Shown here: positions 35,960 to 45,504 of the stretch, piece after piece
Layout of the letters: the number at the start of each line of letters is the position of its first letter
Position numbering within the stretch: position 1 is the first letter of the stretch
Assembly (NCBI GenBank): GCA_004212735.1
Contig: SHBD01000010.1
Span: 1-63,439, forward strand
Source: SAR116 cluster bacterium
GTDB taxonomy: Bacteria > Pseudomonadota > Alphaproteobacteria > Puniceispirillales > Puniceispirillaceae
Length of the DNA stretch: 63,439 bases
Direction: 5' to 3'
Translations under genes and position numbers: made by a program
Notes under the pieces: generated by a model
What the model saw: only the letters and a program-made list of their open reading frames with translations
Told to the model about the DNA's origin: nothing
Databases searched by the model: none

Positions 35960-37405
35960 ATGTCTTCAAAGATGCTGAAATTCGTTACGACGCAAAAAGT
36001 GACACCACCAAAGCGCGACGCCTCGCAACGTGTTGACGACTTTGATGAGATCTACGATGATTTCGAACTCAAGACTGCGGAGGATCAGGCAAGTCGGTGC
36101 TCTCAGTGCGGTGTGCCATTCTGCCAGACGAATTGCCCGCTTCACAACAACATCCCTGATTGGTTAATGCTGACGGCGGAAGGTCGCATGGAAGAGGCTT
36201 ATCGGCTGTCTTCGCAGACCAACAACATGCCCGAGATTTGTGGACGAATTTGCCCGCAGGACCGTTTGTGTGAAGGCAGTTGCGTGATCGAAAAGGGATT
36301 CGAGTCGGTTACTATCGGTGCCGTTGAAAAGCACATTACTGAGACAGCTTTTGAGAACGGCTGGGTCAAGCCGGCGGCTCCGACGATTGAACGGCCTGAG
36401 TCGATTGGGATAGTGGGCGCTGGACCGGCAGGGCTGGCCGCAGCGGAAATGCTCCGGCACAAGGGGTATCAGGTTACAATCTATGACCGCTACGATCGGG
36501 CTGGCGGTTTATTGATATACGGCATTCCCGGTTTTAAGCTTGAAAAACATGTTGTCGAGCGGCGGCAAAAGCTACTCGAAGATGGTGGTGTGACATTCAA
36601 ACTGAACACCGATATTGGTGTTGATATGGCTTTTGACGAGATTCGGGCGGCGCACAACGCAGTGCTGATAGCGACAGGGGTCTACAAAGCGAGAGACATT
36701 GCGGCACCTGGCAGCGGTCTTGATGGTATCGTGCCCGCACTTGACTATCTCACCGCGTCCAATCGCAAAAGTCTTGGTGACGTGGTCGTCAAGTTTGACT
36801 CGGGTGAACTCAACGCCGAAGGCAAGGATGTGGTCGTGATAGGTGGCGGCGACACGGCAATGGATTGTGTGCGAACAGCCATCCGTCAGAATGCCAGATC
36901 GGTGAGCTGCCTGTATCGCCGTGATCGGGCCAACATGCCCGGATCGCAGCGTGAGGTTAACAATGCCGAGGAGGAAGGCGTCGATTTCAAATGGCTGTCG
37001 GCACCACAGGCCTTCATGGGTGACGGCACTGTTCGCGCCGTTCAGGCACAGCGTATTCATCTTGGACAGGTGGATGCAACCGGTCGTCAGGTCCCACAAG
37101 CGATTGAAGGCTCATCCCATGATCTGCCTGCCGACATGGTGATCAAGGCGCTTGGCTTTGACCCCGAGGACGTTCCGGTAATGTTTGGAGAGGAGGCGTT
37201 GGCGGTGTCCAAATGGGGTACACTCAGCATTGATTGGCGCACCATGATGACGTCTCTTCACGGTGTGTTTGCCGCCGGTGATATTGTTCGCGGCGCCTCT
37301 CTCGTCGTTTGGGGTGTTCGTGATGGTCGTGACGCGGCAGAACAGATTGACCAGTGGATTACCGCTGAGATCACCGCCACACCAGCTCAAATGGCCAATG
37401 CCTAA
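35960..37405 (+). CDS. gltD: glutamate synthase (NADPH) small subunit
   Basis: Passes electrons from NADPH through FAD and iron-sulfur clusters to GltB for glutamate synthesis. About 481 residues. Two N-terminal Cys clusters are visible (CSQCGVPFCQTNCPLHNN and CGRICPQDRLCEGSC), an FAD motif GAGPAGLAAAE near 152, and an NADPH motif VVIGGGDTAMDC near 290. GGAAGG about 8 bases before the ATG at 35960 fixes the start. gltB follows after 11 bp. Confidence 0.96.
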   Translation: MSSKMLKFVTTQKVTPPKRDASQRVDDFDEIYDDFELKTAEDQASRCSQCGVPFCQTNCPLHNNIPDWLMLTAEGRMEEAYRLSSQTNNMPEICGRICPQDRLCEGSCVIEKGFESVTIGAVEKHITETAFENGWVKPAAPTIERPESIGIVGAGPAGLAAAEMLRHKGYQVTIYDRYDRAGGLLIYGIPGFKLEKHVVERRQKLLEDGGVTFKLNTDIGVDMAFDEIRAAHNAVLIATGVYKARDIAAPGSGLDGIVPALDYLTASNRKSLGDVVVKFDSGELNAEGKDVVVIGGGDTAMDCVRTAIRQNARSVSCLYRRDRANMPGSQREVNNAEEEGVDFKWLSAPQAFMGDGTVRAVQAQRIHLGQVDATGRQVPQAIEGSSHDLPADMVIKALGFDPEDVPVMFGEEALAVSKWGTLSIDWRTMMTSLHGVFAAGDIVRGASLVVWGVRDGRDAAEQIDQWITAEITATPAQMANA

Positions 37406-37416
37406 GGAGTTTGAAA

Positions 37417-40400
37417 ATGGAAAAGATGACAGAAAAAACCGATTTCAACGCCACTACATACCTTGCGCAACGCTCTCGCAATGAGGCAGCTCTGAGCGAG
37501 GCGGGCGTCTATGGGCCAGAATTCGAGCATGATGCTTGTGGAGTTGGCTTTGTCGCGGCAAAGGACGGAAAAGCCTGCCGCGCGGTGGTCGACGCGGCAA
37601 TTGAGGCACTACAGGCCATTTGGCACCGAGGCGCGGTAGACGCAGATGGTATGACAGGTGATGGTGCTGGCATTCACATTGAGATACCGCGTGATTTTTT
37701 CATCGAACATATTGCCCGCACCGGCCATGATTACGATGGAGGCCGCCTGGCTGTTGGTATGGTATTTCTGCCGCGCACTGACCTCGAGGCGCAGGAGCGG
37801 TGTCGGTGTATCGTTGAACAGGAGATCCTTGCTGATGGCCATTTCATTTTTGGCTGGCGGCAGGTGCCGGTTGATGTTTCTGCACTTGGTGACAAAGCAA
37901 GTGCGACTCGACCCGAGATTGAGCAGATTATGTTTTCAATGCCTGCTGACTTTAACGAGGCAGAGGCTGAGCGTCATTTGTATGTAGTACGCCGCCGTAT
38001 TGAAAAGGCAGTAATGGCAGAACTGATTTCTGACTTTTACATCTGTTCACTATCCAGTCGTTCGGTGATCTACAAGGGCATGTTCCTGGCTGAGCAGGTA
38101 ACAGCCTTTTTTCCTGACCTGCTGGATCCTCGCTTCATATCTTCCTTTGCAATCTATCATCAAAGATATTCAACGAATACAATGCCAACGTGGAAGTTGG
38201 CGCAGCCATTCAGGGTGCTTGCTCACAACGGTGAAATCAACACCATCCGTGGCAACCAGAACTGGATGACCTGTCATGAGGACCGGATGGCATCAGAGGT
38301 GTTCGGTGACGCCGTCGAAGATCTTAAACCTGTTGTTGCCAAGGGAAGCTCTGACTCGGCCGCGCTTGATGCCGTTTTTGAGCTACTCGGGCACGGTGGG
38401 CGTGAATTGCCAATGGTCAAAACCATGATGATCCCTGAGGCTGTTGATGTAAGTGGTGATAGTGAGTTGGCAAAACTCTACGCCTATTGCAATTCGGTCA
38501 TGGAGCCATGGGACGGTCCTGCGGCGATTGCTGCTTACGCTAATAATTGGGTGATTGGTGGACTTGATCGCAACGGTCTGCGTCCCATGCGCTATGTGGT
38601 CACCACCGATGGGCTCGTCATTGCGGGGTCAGAAACTGGGATGGTCGTTGTTCCCGACACCAAAATCGTTGAACGTGGTCGCCTCGGCCCGGGTGAGATG
38701 ATCGGCATCAATCTTGCCACTGGTCAGATGCTGAAGGACGCGGCGTTGAAGCAGGCGATGACGTCAAAACGGGATTGGGGCAAATGGGTCGGTCGGGCCC
38801 GGCAGATGGAATCCATACTTGCCGAGAATAATCTCAAGGCGCCGGATAGACTGCCGACGACAGAGGCTCGCCGTCGGCAACTGATGGCTGGTTGGACCAT
38901 GGAAAACATGGAACTGATTTTGCAGCCGATGGCCGAGGGCGGCAAGGAAGCCGTTGGTTCAATGGGTGATGACACGCCGCTTGCAGTGCTCTCCAACCGC
39001 TATCGTGGTTTGCACCATTTCTTCCGCCAAAATTTTTCGCAGGTGACGAACCCGCCGATCGACAGTTTGCGGGAACGCCATGTCATGACACTGCGTACAC
39101 GGCTTGGAAATCTTGGTAACATTCTGGATGAGGCGGCAGAGCAATGTGACCATCTTCTGCTCAACTCGCCAGTACTCACAGTCCCAGAATGGGACGCGTT
39201 GCAGGTATATCTCGGCAAAACAGCTGCGATGATCGATTGCACATTTGATGTTGATGGGGGAGCCGACGGTTTTACCGATGCGCTTGAGCGTATTGCCCTT
39301 GAGGCTGAGGAAGCTGTTCGCTCAGGATGTGAGCATGTGATGCTCAGCGACATGAAAGTCTCGAAACAGCGCGCGCCCTTGCCGATGATTCTCGCGACAG
39401 GTGCTGTGCATTCGCACCTTGTCCGCCAGCAGTTGCGCACTTTCGCTTCGGTGAACGTGGCCTCCGGCGAATGTCTTGATGTCCATCAATTTGCCGTATT
39501 AATCGGCGTTGGCGCCACGACAGTGAATGCCTACATTGCCGAAGAGGCGCTGGCTGAGCGGCATGAGCGGGGGCTTCTGCCAAACCTCTCTTTCCCTGAG
39601 GCAGTGGCCAATTACCGAAAGGCGGTTGAGGACGGGTTGCTCAAGATCATGTCCAAAATGGGCATTTCTGTTCTCGCTTCCTATCGGGGTGGTTACAATT
39701 TTGAGGCACTTGGCCTGTCACGGGCACTTGTCGCCAAGTATTTTCCACCCATGACGTCTCGTGTTTCGGGCCTCGGCCTTACCGGTATTGCGGCGCGGGT
39801 GACGTCAATGCACCGGGATGCCTATAACAGCGACGATATATTCCTGCCTGTTGGTGGCTTCTTCCGCTACCGCCGGTCGGGTGAGCGGCATGCCTTTGAC
39901 GGACAACTGATCCACGCAATGCAGCATGCCTGTGACACGGGATCGTATGAGAGCTGGAAAAAATACTCGCGAATGGTGTCCGAACAGGGACCAGTCAATT
40001 TGCGTGATCTGATGGATTTCAAATCAACTGCCGCCACTCTTGCGATTGAGGATGTTGAATCAATCACCAGTATCCGTAAACGGCTCGTTTCACCGGGCAT
40101 TTCACTGGGGGCGTTGAGTCCCGAGGCCCATGAAACGCTCTCGGTTGCGATGAACCGGATCGGCGCAAAATCCGACTCAGGCGAGGGTGGCGAAGACCCG
40201 GCTCGTTTCCGGCTTCGTGAAAATGGCGATAACGCCTCGAGCGCGATCAAGCAGGTTGCATCGGGTCGGTTTGGTGTTACCGCCGAATATTTGAACAATT
40301 GTAAAGAGATTGAGATAAAGGTCGCCCAGGGCGCCAAGCCCGGTGAGGGCGGTCAGTTGCCGGGGATCAAGGTCAATGAAATCATCGCACGGCTGCGTCA

Positions 40401-41973
40401 TTCGACGCCGGGTGTCACCCTGATCTCACCACCGCCCCATCATGATATCTACTCAATCGAGGATTTGGCGCAGCTGATTTATGATTTGAAGCAAATCAAT
40501 CCTGACGCCAAGGTTTGCGTCAAGCTTGTCGCATCAACCGGTATCGGTACGATCGCCGCTGGTGTGGCCAAGGCCAAAGCTGACACTATTCTTGTCTCTG
40601 GCCATGGTGGCGGGACCGGTGCCAGCCCGCAATCCTCAATCAAATATGCTGGCCTGCCCTGGGAAATGGGCCTTTCTGAGGTGCATCAGGTGCTAACCAT
40701 GAATGATTTGAGGGGCAAAGTTGTTCTGCGCACTGATGGAGGCCTGAAAACCGGCCGTGATGTTGTCATGGCAGCGATGCTTGGCGCAGACGAGTATGGG
40801 ATTGGCACCTCGGCGTTGATCGCCATGGGATGTATTATGGTTCGTCAATGCCATTCCAATACTTGCCCTGTTGGCGTTTGTACACAGCGCGATGATCTGC
40901 GGGCAAAATTTGAGGGCACACCAGAAAAGGTCGTGCAGTTATTTACGCATCTTGCTGAGGAGGTGAGAGAGATCCTTGCGTCACTGGGCTTCTCGTCATT
41001 GGAAGAGATCATTGGCAGGACCGATCTGCTCTCGCAGGTCAGCCGTGGTGATGCTGCCCTCGATGATCTAGATCTTAACCCCATTCTCGTTCAGGCGGAA
41101 AGTGGTGACAAGGGTGGCAGTCCCCGCGATCTGCCGCGCGCTGAAGTGCCTGATACATTGGATGCGTTGATGGTAAAGGATGCCTGTACTGCCCTCGAAC
41201 ACGGGGCCAAAATGCAGCTGTCCTACAATGTTGAAAACACCCAGCGTGCCATTGGTACGCGTTTGTCCTCACATATTGTGCGCCGTTTTGGTATGAATGG
41301 TTTGCGTGAGGGTCATATCTCCGTGCGTCTTCGGGGGTCCGCCGGCCAATCAATGGGTGCCTTCGCAACGCAGGGTTTGCGCCTGGACGTGATTGGAGAT
41401 GCCAATGATTACGTTGGCAAAGGTCTCTCCGGTGGCATGATTACTGTGCGACCGTCGGCTGCGGCAAATTTTGTCGCGCATGAGAACACCATTATTGGCA
41501 ACACCGTTCTTTATGGCGCAACCTCGGGCAAACTGTTCGCCGCTGGGCAGGCTGGTGAACGCCTATGTGTCCGCAATTCGGGGGCCACGGCTGTGGTCGA
41601 GGGAGCCGGCACAAATGCGTGTGAATACATGACGGGGGGACAGGTTGTTATCCTTGGTGAAGTTGGCAACAATTTCGGCGCAGGCATGACAGGGGGAATG
41701 GCCTTTATCTATGATTCAGGCGATAGCTTCATGGATTGTGTGAACCCGGCCAGCCTCGAGATACACCGCATTGCAAGTGCGCATTGGGCCCATGTGCTGC
41801 GATCACTGGTTGAGGAGCATGTTCGCCAAACTGAATCAGCTCTTGGGTCTCTCCTGCTCAATGAGTGGGAGACCGAGCTGCCAAAATTCTGGCAGGTTGT
41901 GCCGACCGAGATTGTTCCGATCCTAGAACATCCGATTGACGATTCCGACAGAGCTACTGCTAAAACCGCCTAA
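37417..41973 (+). CDS. gltB: glutamate synthase (NADPH) large subunit
   Basis: Converts glutamine and 2-oxoglutarate to two glutamates. About 1518 residues. The glutaminase domain begins at the Cys of HDACGVGFV, which should become the N-terminal nucleophile after a propeptide of about 30 residues is removed. The FMN-binding barrel has SGHGGGTGASP, and the 3Fe-4S cluster Cys residues are in CHSNTCPVGVC. The C-terminal beta-helix contains GGMITVRPS. AAGGAG (37404-37409) is 7 bases before the ATG at 37417. Confidence 0.97.
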   Translation: MEKMTEKTDFNATTYLAQRSRNEAALSEAGVYGPEFEHDACGVGFVAAKDGKACRAVVDAAIEALQAIWHRGAVDADGMTGDGAGIHIEIPRDFFIEHIARTGHDYDGGRLAVGMVFLPRTDLEAQERCRCIVEQEILADGHFIFGWRQVPVDVSALGDKASATRPEIEQIMFSMPADFNEAEAERHLYVVRRRIEKAVMAELISDFYICSLSSRSVIYKGMFLAEQVTAFFPDLLDPRFISSFAIYHQRYSTNTMPTWKLAQPFRVLAHNGEINTIRGNQNWMTCHEDRMASEVFGDAVEDLKPVVAKGSSDSAALDAVFELLGHGGRELPMVKTMMIPEAVDVSGDSELAKLYAYCNSVMEPWDGPAAIAAYANNWVIGGLDRNGLRPMRYVVTTDGLVIAGSETGMVVVPDTKIVERGRLGPGEMIGINLATGQMLKDAALKQAMTSKRDWGKWVGRARQMESILAENNLKAPDRLPTTEARRRQLMAGWTMENMELILQPMAEGGKEAVGSMGDDTPLAVLSNRYRGLHHFFRQNFSQVTNPPIDSLRERHVMTLRTRLGNLGNILDEAAEQCDHLLLNSPVLTVPEWDALQVYLGKTAAMIDCTFDVDGGADGFTDALERIALEAEEAVRSGCEHVMLSDMKVSKQRAPLPMILATGAVHSHLVRQQLRTFASVNVASGECLDVHQFAVLIGVGATTVNAYIAEEALAERHERGLLPNLSFPEAVANYRKAVEDGLLKIMSKMGISVLASYRGGYNFEALGLSRALVAKYFPPMTSRVSGLGLTGIAARVTSMHRDAYNSDDIFLPVGGFFRYRRSGERHAFDGQLIHAMQHACDTGSYESWKKYSRMVSEQGPVNLRDLMDFKSTAATLAIEDVESITSIRKRLVSPGISLGALSPEAHETLSVAMNRIGAKSDSGEGGEDPARFRLRENGDNASSAIKQVASGRFGVTAEYLNNCKEIEIKVAQGAKPGEGGQLPGIKVNEIIARLRHSTPGVTLISPPPHHDIYSIEDLAQLIYDLKQINPDAKVCVKLVASTGIGTIAAGVAKAKADTILVSGHGGGTGASPQSSIKYAGLPWEMGLSEVHQVLTMNDLRGKVVLRTDGGLKTGRDVVMAAMLGADEYGIGTSALIAMGCIMVRQCHSNTCPVGVCTQRDDLRAKFEGTPEKVVQLFTHLAEEVREILASLGFSSLEEIIGRTDLLSQVSRGDAALDDLDLNPILVQAESGDKGGSPRDLPRAEVPDTLDALMVKDACTALEHGAKMQLSYNVENTQRAIGTRLSSHIVRRFGMNGLREGHISVRLRGSAGQSMGAFATQGLRLDVIGDANDYVGKGLSGGMITVRPSAAANFVAHENTIIGNTVLYGATSGKLFAAGQAGERLCVRNSGATAVVEGAGTNACEYMTGGQVVILGEVGNNFGAGMTGGMAFIYDSGDSFMDCVNPASLEIHRIASAHWAHVLRSLVEEHVRQTESALGSLLLNEWETELPKFWQVVPTEIVPILEHPIDDSDRATAKTA

Positions 41974-42040
41974 AAGGGGACCCAAGCCCACCGCAATAAA
42001 ATGTTGCCTTGGCCTTGGCTATTCTGATAAGTGGTCATTT

Positions 42041-42538
42041 ATGTATCGGATTTCCTTGCAAAAAGCCGAGGATGCCGCAGTCATTGACAGATTGATGGCA
42101 GAGGCATTTGGCCCCAAGCGTCACGCGCGCTCGGTGTGGCAGCTTCGCCCGGGGCCGGCTGTTGACGGGCTGTGCATTGTTGCGCGGGATGGCGATGAGA
42201 TCGTTGGGTCTCTGAGGTTCTGGGAAGTGCGACTTGGAATTAAGGATATCCTGTTGCTTGGACCGCTGGCGGTACTGCCATCATTGCATGGCAAGGGGTG
42301 TGGAAAGGCGCTTGTAGAGGAAGGCCTACGCCGGGCTCGTGGGGGGCCGTGGCCATTGGTGCTGGTGTCCGGAGAAGCTGATTATTATTCAAAATTCGGC
42401 TTCGTTCCGGCGTGGAAATACAATCTTCAATGGCCAGGCTTTATCGAAATTGAACGTCTTCAGTTCTATGAGTTGAGGCCAGGGGCTCTTGGCGGCTTGC
42501 CACCTGGCCCCCTTGTCGTTGCGCCCGTTGCAGAATAG
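42041..42538 (+). CDS. GNAT-family N-acetyltransferase
   Basis: A 165-residue YhbS-like acetyltransferase. The acetyl-CoA loop is GKGCGKALVEEGLRRA near residues 85-100, preceded by LLGPLAVLPSLHG. YYSKFGFVPA is the typical end of the fold. Start at 42041 (MYRISLQKAED) after a weak AAGTGG. It is 67 bp downstream of gltB on the same strand. Substrate unknown. Confidence 0.85.
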   Translation: MYRISLQKAEDAAVIDRLMAEAFGPKRHARSVWQLRPGPAVDGLCIVARDGDEIVGSLRFWEVRLGIKDILLLGPLAVLPSLHGKGCGKALVEEGLRRARGGPWPLVLVSGEADYYSKFGFVPAWKYNLQWPGFIEIERLQFYELRPGALGGLPPGPLVVAPVAE

Positions 42539-42617
42539 AGGCTGCCAGATTTTGGCAGCTTTAGCGAACAGGTGTTAGTTTAACTATTTAATTTTTATGA
42601 AGGAAGTAATTGACATC

Positions 42618-43286
42618 ATGCGTGTTCTTCATCATCACCAATTATATGCCTCATCCCGAATTATCCGTCTTGTGATGGCAGAACGTGGCATTGTCTGTTT
42701 GCCAAAGAGCGAGCGACCGTGGGACCGTGTTGAGGAATTCCTGCGCCTCAATCCTGCTGGCGATGTTCCAGTGCTTATGACTGCGGATGGCGAGGCGATT
42801 TGTGGTGCTTCAGTGATTGCGGAATATCTCGAGGAAACAGAGGAAAAAGCGCCACTAATCTGGGGATCTGCCAGTGAGCGCGCTGAAATCAGGCGGTTGA
42901 CGGATTGGTTTGAGGGCAAATTCATGCGTGAAGTTGGGGCACCGCTGCTGAATGAGAGATTTATCAAACGTTTTGTTGATGAGGGGCAGCCATCATCAGT
43001 GGTGATTAGGGCGGCGATGACCAATCTGCATATCCATCTTGATTATCTGGATTGGCTTACTGAGCAGGATAACTGGCTGGCTGGTCGTCAGATGTCGCTG
43101 GCAGATCTTGCCGGTGCGGCGCATCTTTCCGTGCTTGATTACTTTGGTGATATCGATTGGGACAGGCACACAGAGACCAAGAACTGGTATGCGAAGATGA
43201 AATCTCGGCCATCATTTCGTGAATTGCTCGCTGACCAGATACCGGGACTGCCTGCCGCGGCGCATTATGGTAATCTTGATTTCTAA
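42618..43286 (+). CDS. glutathione S-transferase family protein
   Basis: A 222-residue GST-fold protein with an N-terminal thioredoxin-like domain (HHHQLYASSRIIRLVMAERG, then NPAGDVPVLM and the SVIAEYLEE segment) and an all-helical C-terminal domain (LADLAGAAHLSVLDYFG). AAGGAAG about 11 bases before the ATG at 42618 favours that start; 42597 is the alternative. The 3' end overlaps the convergent hydrolase gene by 4 bases. Substrate unknown. Confidence 0.87.
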   Translation: MRVLHHHQLYASSRIIRLVMAERGIVCLPKSERPWDRVEEFLRLNPAGDVPVLMTADGEAICGASVIAEYLEETEEKAPLIWGSASERAEIRRLTDWFEGKFMREVGAPLLNERFIKRFVDEGQPSSVVIRAAMTNLHIHLDYLDWLTEQDNWLAGRQMSLADLAGAAHLSVLDYFGDIDWDRHTETKNWYAKMKSRPSFRELLADQIPGLPAAAHYGNLDF

Positions 43287-44038
43287 TCGCCGCTTGCACG
43301 GATATCAGCAACAAGTGTAGCCGTCACCTGTCCCAAAAGAGCCAACTGTTGCGGCTCGGAAAAGCGGTGACCGGCGTTCTTGATAAGGTGGATTCTGACA
43401 TCATCGCTGGTTGCGCAGTCGGCAATCCTTAGTGCTGTCTGCCACGGCACTTCATCATCGTGTATGCCGTGTAGCAAACGGATCGGCTTGTCGATTTCCA
43501 GTTTGCTGCGCAACCGTAGGTGACTGCGGCCGTCTTCAATCAGATGAAAGGGGTAAACAACTGGTTCGTCCGAATAGGGGTTTGGCACAGCGATATTTCC
43601 GTTTGATCGCATATGGCTACGCTGGTCAGCATTCAGTTCAGCCCAAATTAAATCCTCGGTGAAATCGGGCGCAGCGGCAATGCCGATGAGGCCCACAATC
43701 CGCTCTGGCCGCACAAGGGCCGCATTCAGCATCAGCCATCCACCAAGCGAAGATCCAACGAGGATCTGGGGACCTTCGCTCAACTCGTCAATGGCGGTGA
43801 TTACATCCTCGGTCCAGTCGGAGATGTTTGTGGTGTCCATTGAGCCGCTCGACTGGCCATGACCACGATAATCAAACCTCAGGAACGCCTGTCCTTGTGT
43901 TTGTGCCCAGTCTTCCAGGAACAGCGCCTTGCTGCCTTCCATATCCGAGCCATGACCGGCAAGGAAGATGATGCCGGGCCCATCACCGGAAAATCGACGG
44001 TAGGCGATATGGTCTGTCTCGGTTATGGTGTGTATCAT
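43283..44038 (-). CDS. alpha/beta hydrolase
   Basis: About 251 residues. The nucleophile Ser is in VGSSLGGWL, the oxyanion/HG region is LAGHGSDMEGSKA, and the acid and His are in GIHDDEVPW and NAGHRF. This resembles the palmitoyl thioesterase/ABHD10-like or YqiA-type group of small hydrolases. A TTG at 44053 with AGGA four bases ahead of it is a serious alternative start. Substrate unknown. Confidence 0.82.
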   Translation of the reverse strand: MIHTITETDHIAYRRFSGDGPGIIFLAGHGSDMEGSKALFLEDWAQTQGQAFLRFDYRGHGQSSGSMDTTNISDWTEDVITAIDELSEGPQILVGSSLGGWLMLNAALVRPERIVGLIGIAAAPDFTEDLIWAELNADQRSHMRSNGNIAVPNPYSDEPVVYPFHLIEDGRSHLRLRSKLEIDKPIRLLHGIHDDEVPWQTALRIADCATSDDVRIHLIKNAGHRFSEPQQLALLGQVTATLVADIRASGD

Positions 44039-44132
44039 TGCGTTCACCGCCAATGGTTCCTACCCTTTCATTTTTTGCGAGGCTCCGGCCCACGGAGGCT
44101 CCTTGATAATATTGCAACGATACTGAATTTAG

Positions 44133-45359
44133 ATGAGCAGCAAAACAAAACAAAAATCAGGTCAAAACCTTCCGACGTTGCCACGCTTTGTCAAAAAGCA
44201 CAGCCGAAGCGGCGATGGCCCGGTCATCGTTCAGGTTTTGCCTGAGCTTGTGCGTGGCGGGGTCGAGCGGGGTACGGTTGAGATGGCGGAAGCCATAATT
44301 GCCGCCGGTGGAAAGTCAGTGGTTGTTTCTAATGGTGGTCCGATGGAGCGACATCTGGCGCGATGTGGTGCCGTGCATCATCGTTTGCCAGTCAATGACA
44401 AAAATCCCCTGAAATGGGCCTCAACGCGGCGCCGGCTTGGCGTAGTTCTGCGTGATGAGGGTGCGGATATTGTTCATGTGCGCTCGCGCGTGCCGGCATG
44501 GATCGCGCTGCCCATCGCCAAACGGATGGGTTTGATCACGGTCAGCACGGTACATGGCCGCTTTCACACCAATTCTGCCCTAAAGCGCGTATATAATGGC
44601 AAAATGCTGAAGACCGATCATGTGATCGCCATCTCCAATTACATCAAGTCTCTTATAGCGCGGGCTTACTTCGGTGTGGAGGAACGCCTGAGCGTGATCC
44701 ACCGCGGTGTTGACACCGATGTGTTTGAAGCCGGTCAGGTCTCGCAATCCCGGATCATTCGGTTTGTCAATGAAATCGCCTTGCCGGAGGATATGCCGGT
44801 GGTGATGTTGCCCGCCCGCCCAACTGCATGGAAAGGCCATGAAATCCTGCTTGAGGCGCTTGCCGGGATTAAGGATGTGCCGTTTTTGTGCGTGTTTGTT
44901 GGAGCGGCTGACGGACGGCGGTCATTTATTGAGAGCATCACCAAAAAAGGTGTTGAATTGGGGTTGGAGGGTCGGTTTCGCCTTGTCAGTGCGGTTGAGG
45001 ATATGCCGGCAGCTCTGATGGTCGCCGATGTTGTGGTCATGCCATCCGTCACACCAGAACCATTTGGCCGGGTTGCATTAGAGGCACAGGCTATGGGCCG
45101 CCCGGTGATCGCCTTTGATCATGGCGGCGCGTCTGAGTCCATTCTGCATGAAAAGACCGGTTGGCTGGCAAAACCGAATGACGCTGATGACCTTGGCAAT
45201 TGCATCAAAGCAGCTCTGTCGTTAAGTGCCAGCCGCCGCCGTAAGCTAGCCCGCGATACCCGCAGCCATATCACCGCCTCTTTCTCGACCGCCAAGATGT
45301 GTCGCGATACGGTTAAGATTTACTCACGCTTGTTGGCAAAGGCGGCTATTCGCAGATAA
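44133..45359 (+). CDS. GT4-family glycosyltransferase
   Basis: A 408-residue GT-B glycosyltransferase. The N-terminal domain has LPELVRGGVERGTVEMA, the nucleotide-sugar region has PARPTAWKGHEILLEA, and the E-x7-E motif is EPFGRVALE near residue 310. Most likely it adds a sugar to LPS core or another surface glycan. The basic first 35 residues are not part of the fold. No other glycan genes are next to it. Confidence 0.85.
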   Translation: MSSKTKQKSGQNLPTLPRFVKKHSRSGDGPVIVQVLPELVRGGVERGTVEMAEAIIAAGGKSVVVSNGGPMERHLARCGAVHHRLPVNDKNPLKWASTRRRLGVVLRDEGADIVHVRSRVPAWIALPIAKRMGLITVSTVHGRFHTNSALKRVYNGKMLKTDHVIAISNYIKSLIARAYFGVEERLSVIHRGVDTDVFEAGQVSQSRIIRFVNEIALPEDMPVVMLPARPTAWKGHEILLEALAGIKDVPFLCVFVGAADGRRSFIESITKKGVELGLEGRFRLVSAVEDMPAALMVADVVVMPSVTPEPFGRVALEAQAMGRPVIAFDHGGASESILHEKTGWLAKPNDADDLGNCIKAALSLSASRRRKLARDTRSHITASFSTAKMCRDTVKIYSRLLAKAAIRR

Positions 45360-45504
45360 TGGTCCGGGAAATGTCTCGGCTTCGCTTCGGGTTCCTCAAT
45401 AACAGTTCACCTCAATGAAGGGGTAATTGTCGGGCTTGAGTTTATCTTTATCAGCGGCTAGTTTGCGCGTTATTGATTTCTTATAGAGGTTTGCAAAGCT
45501 AGAA

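Noticed and set aside
45360-45504. T-box or other leader before thrS
   Set aside because: No specifier stem, antiterminator or terminator is visible in the 145 bases.
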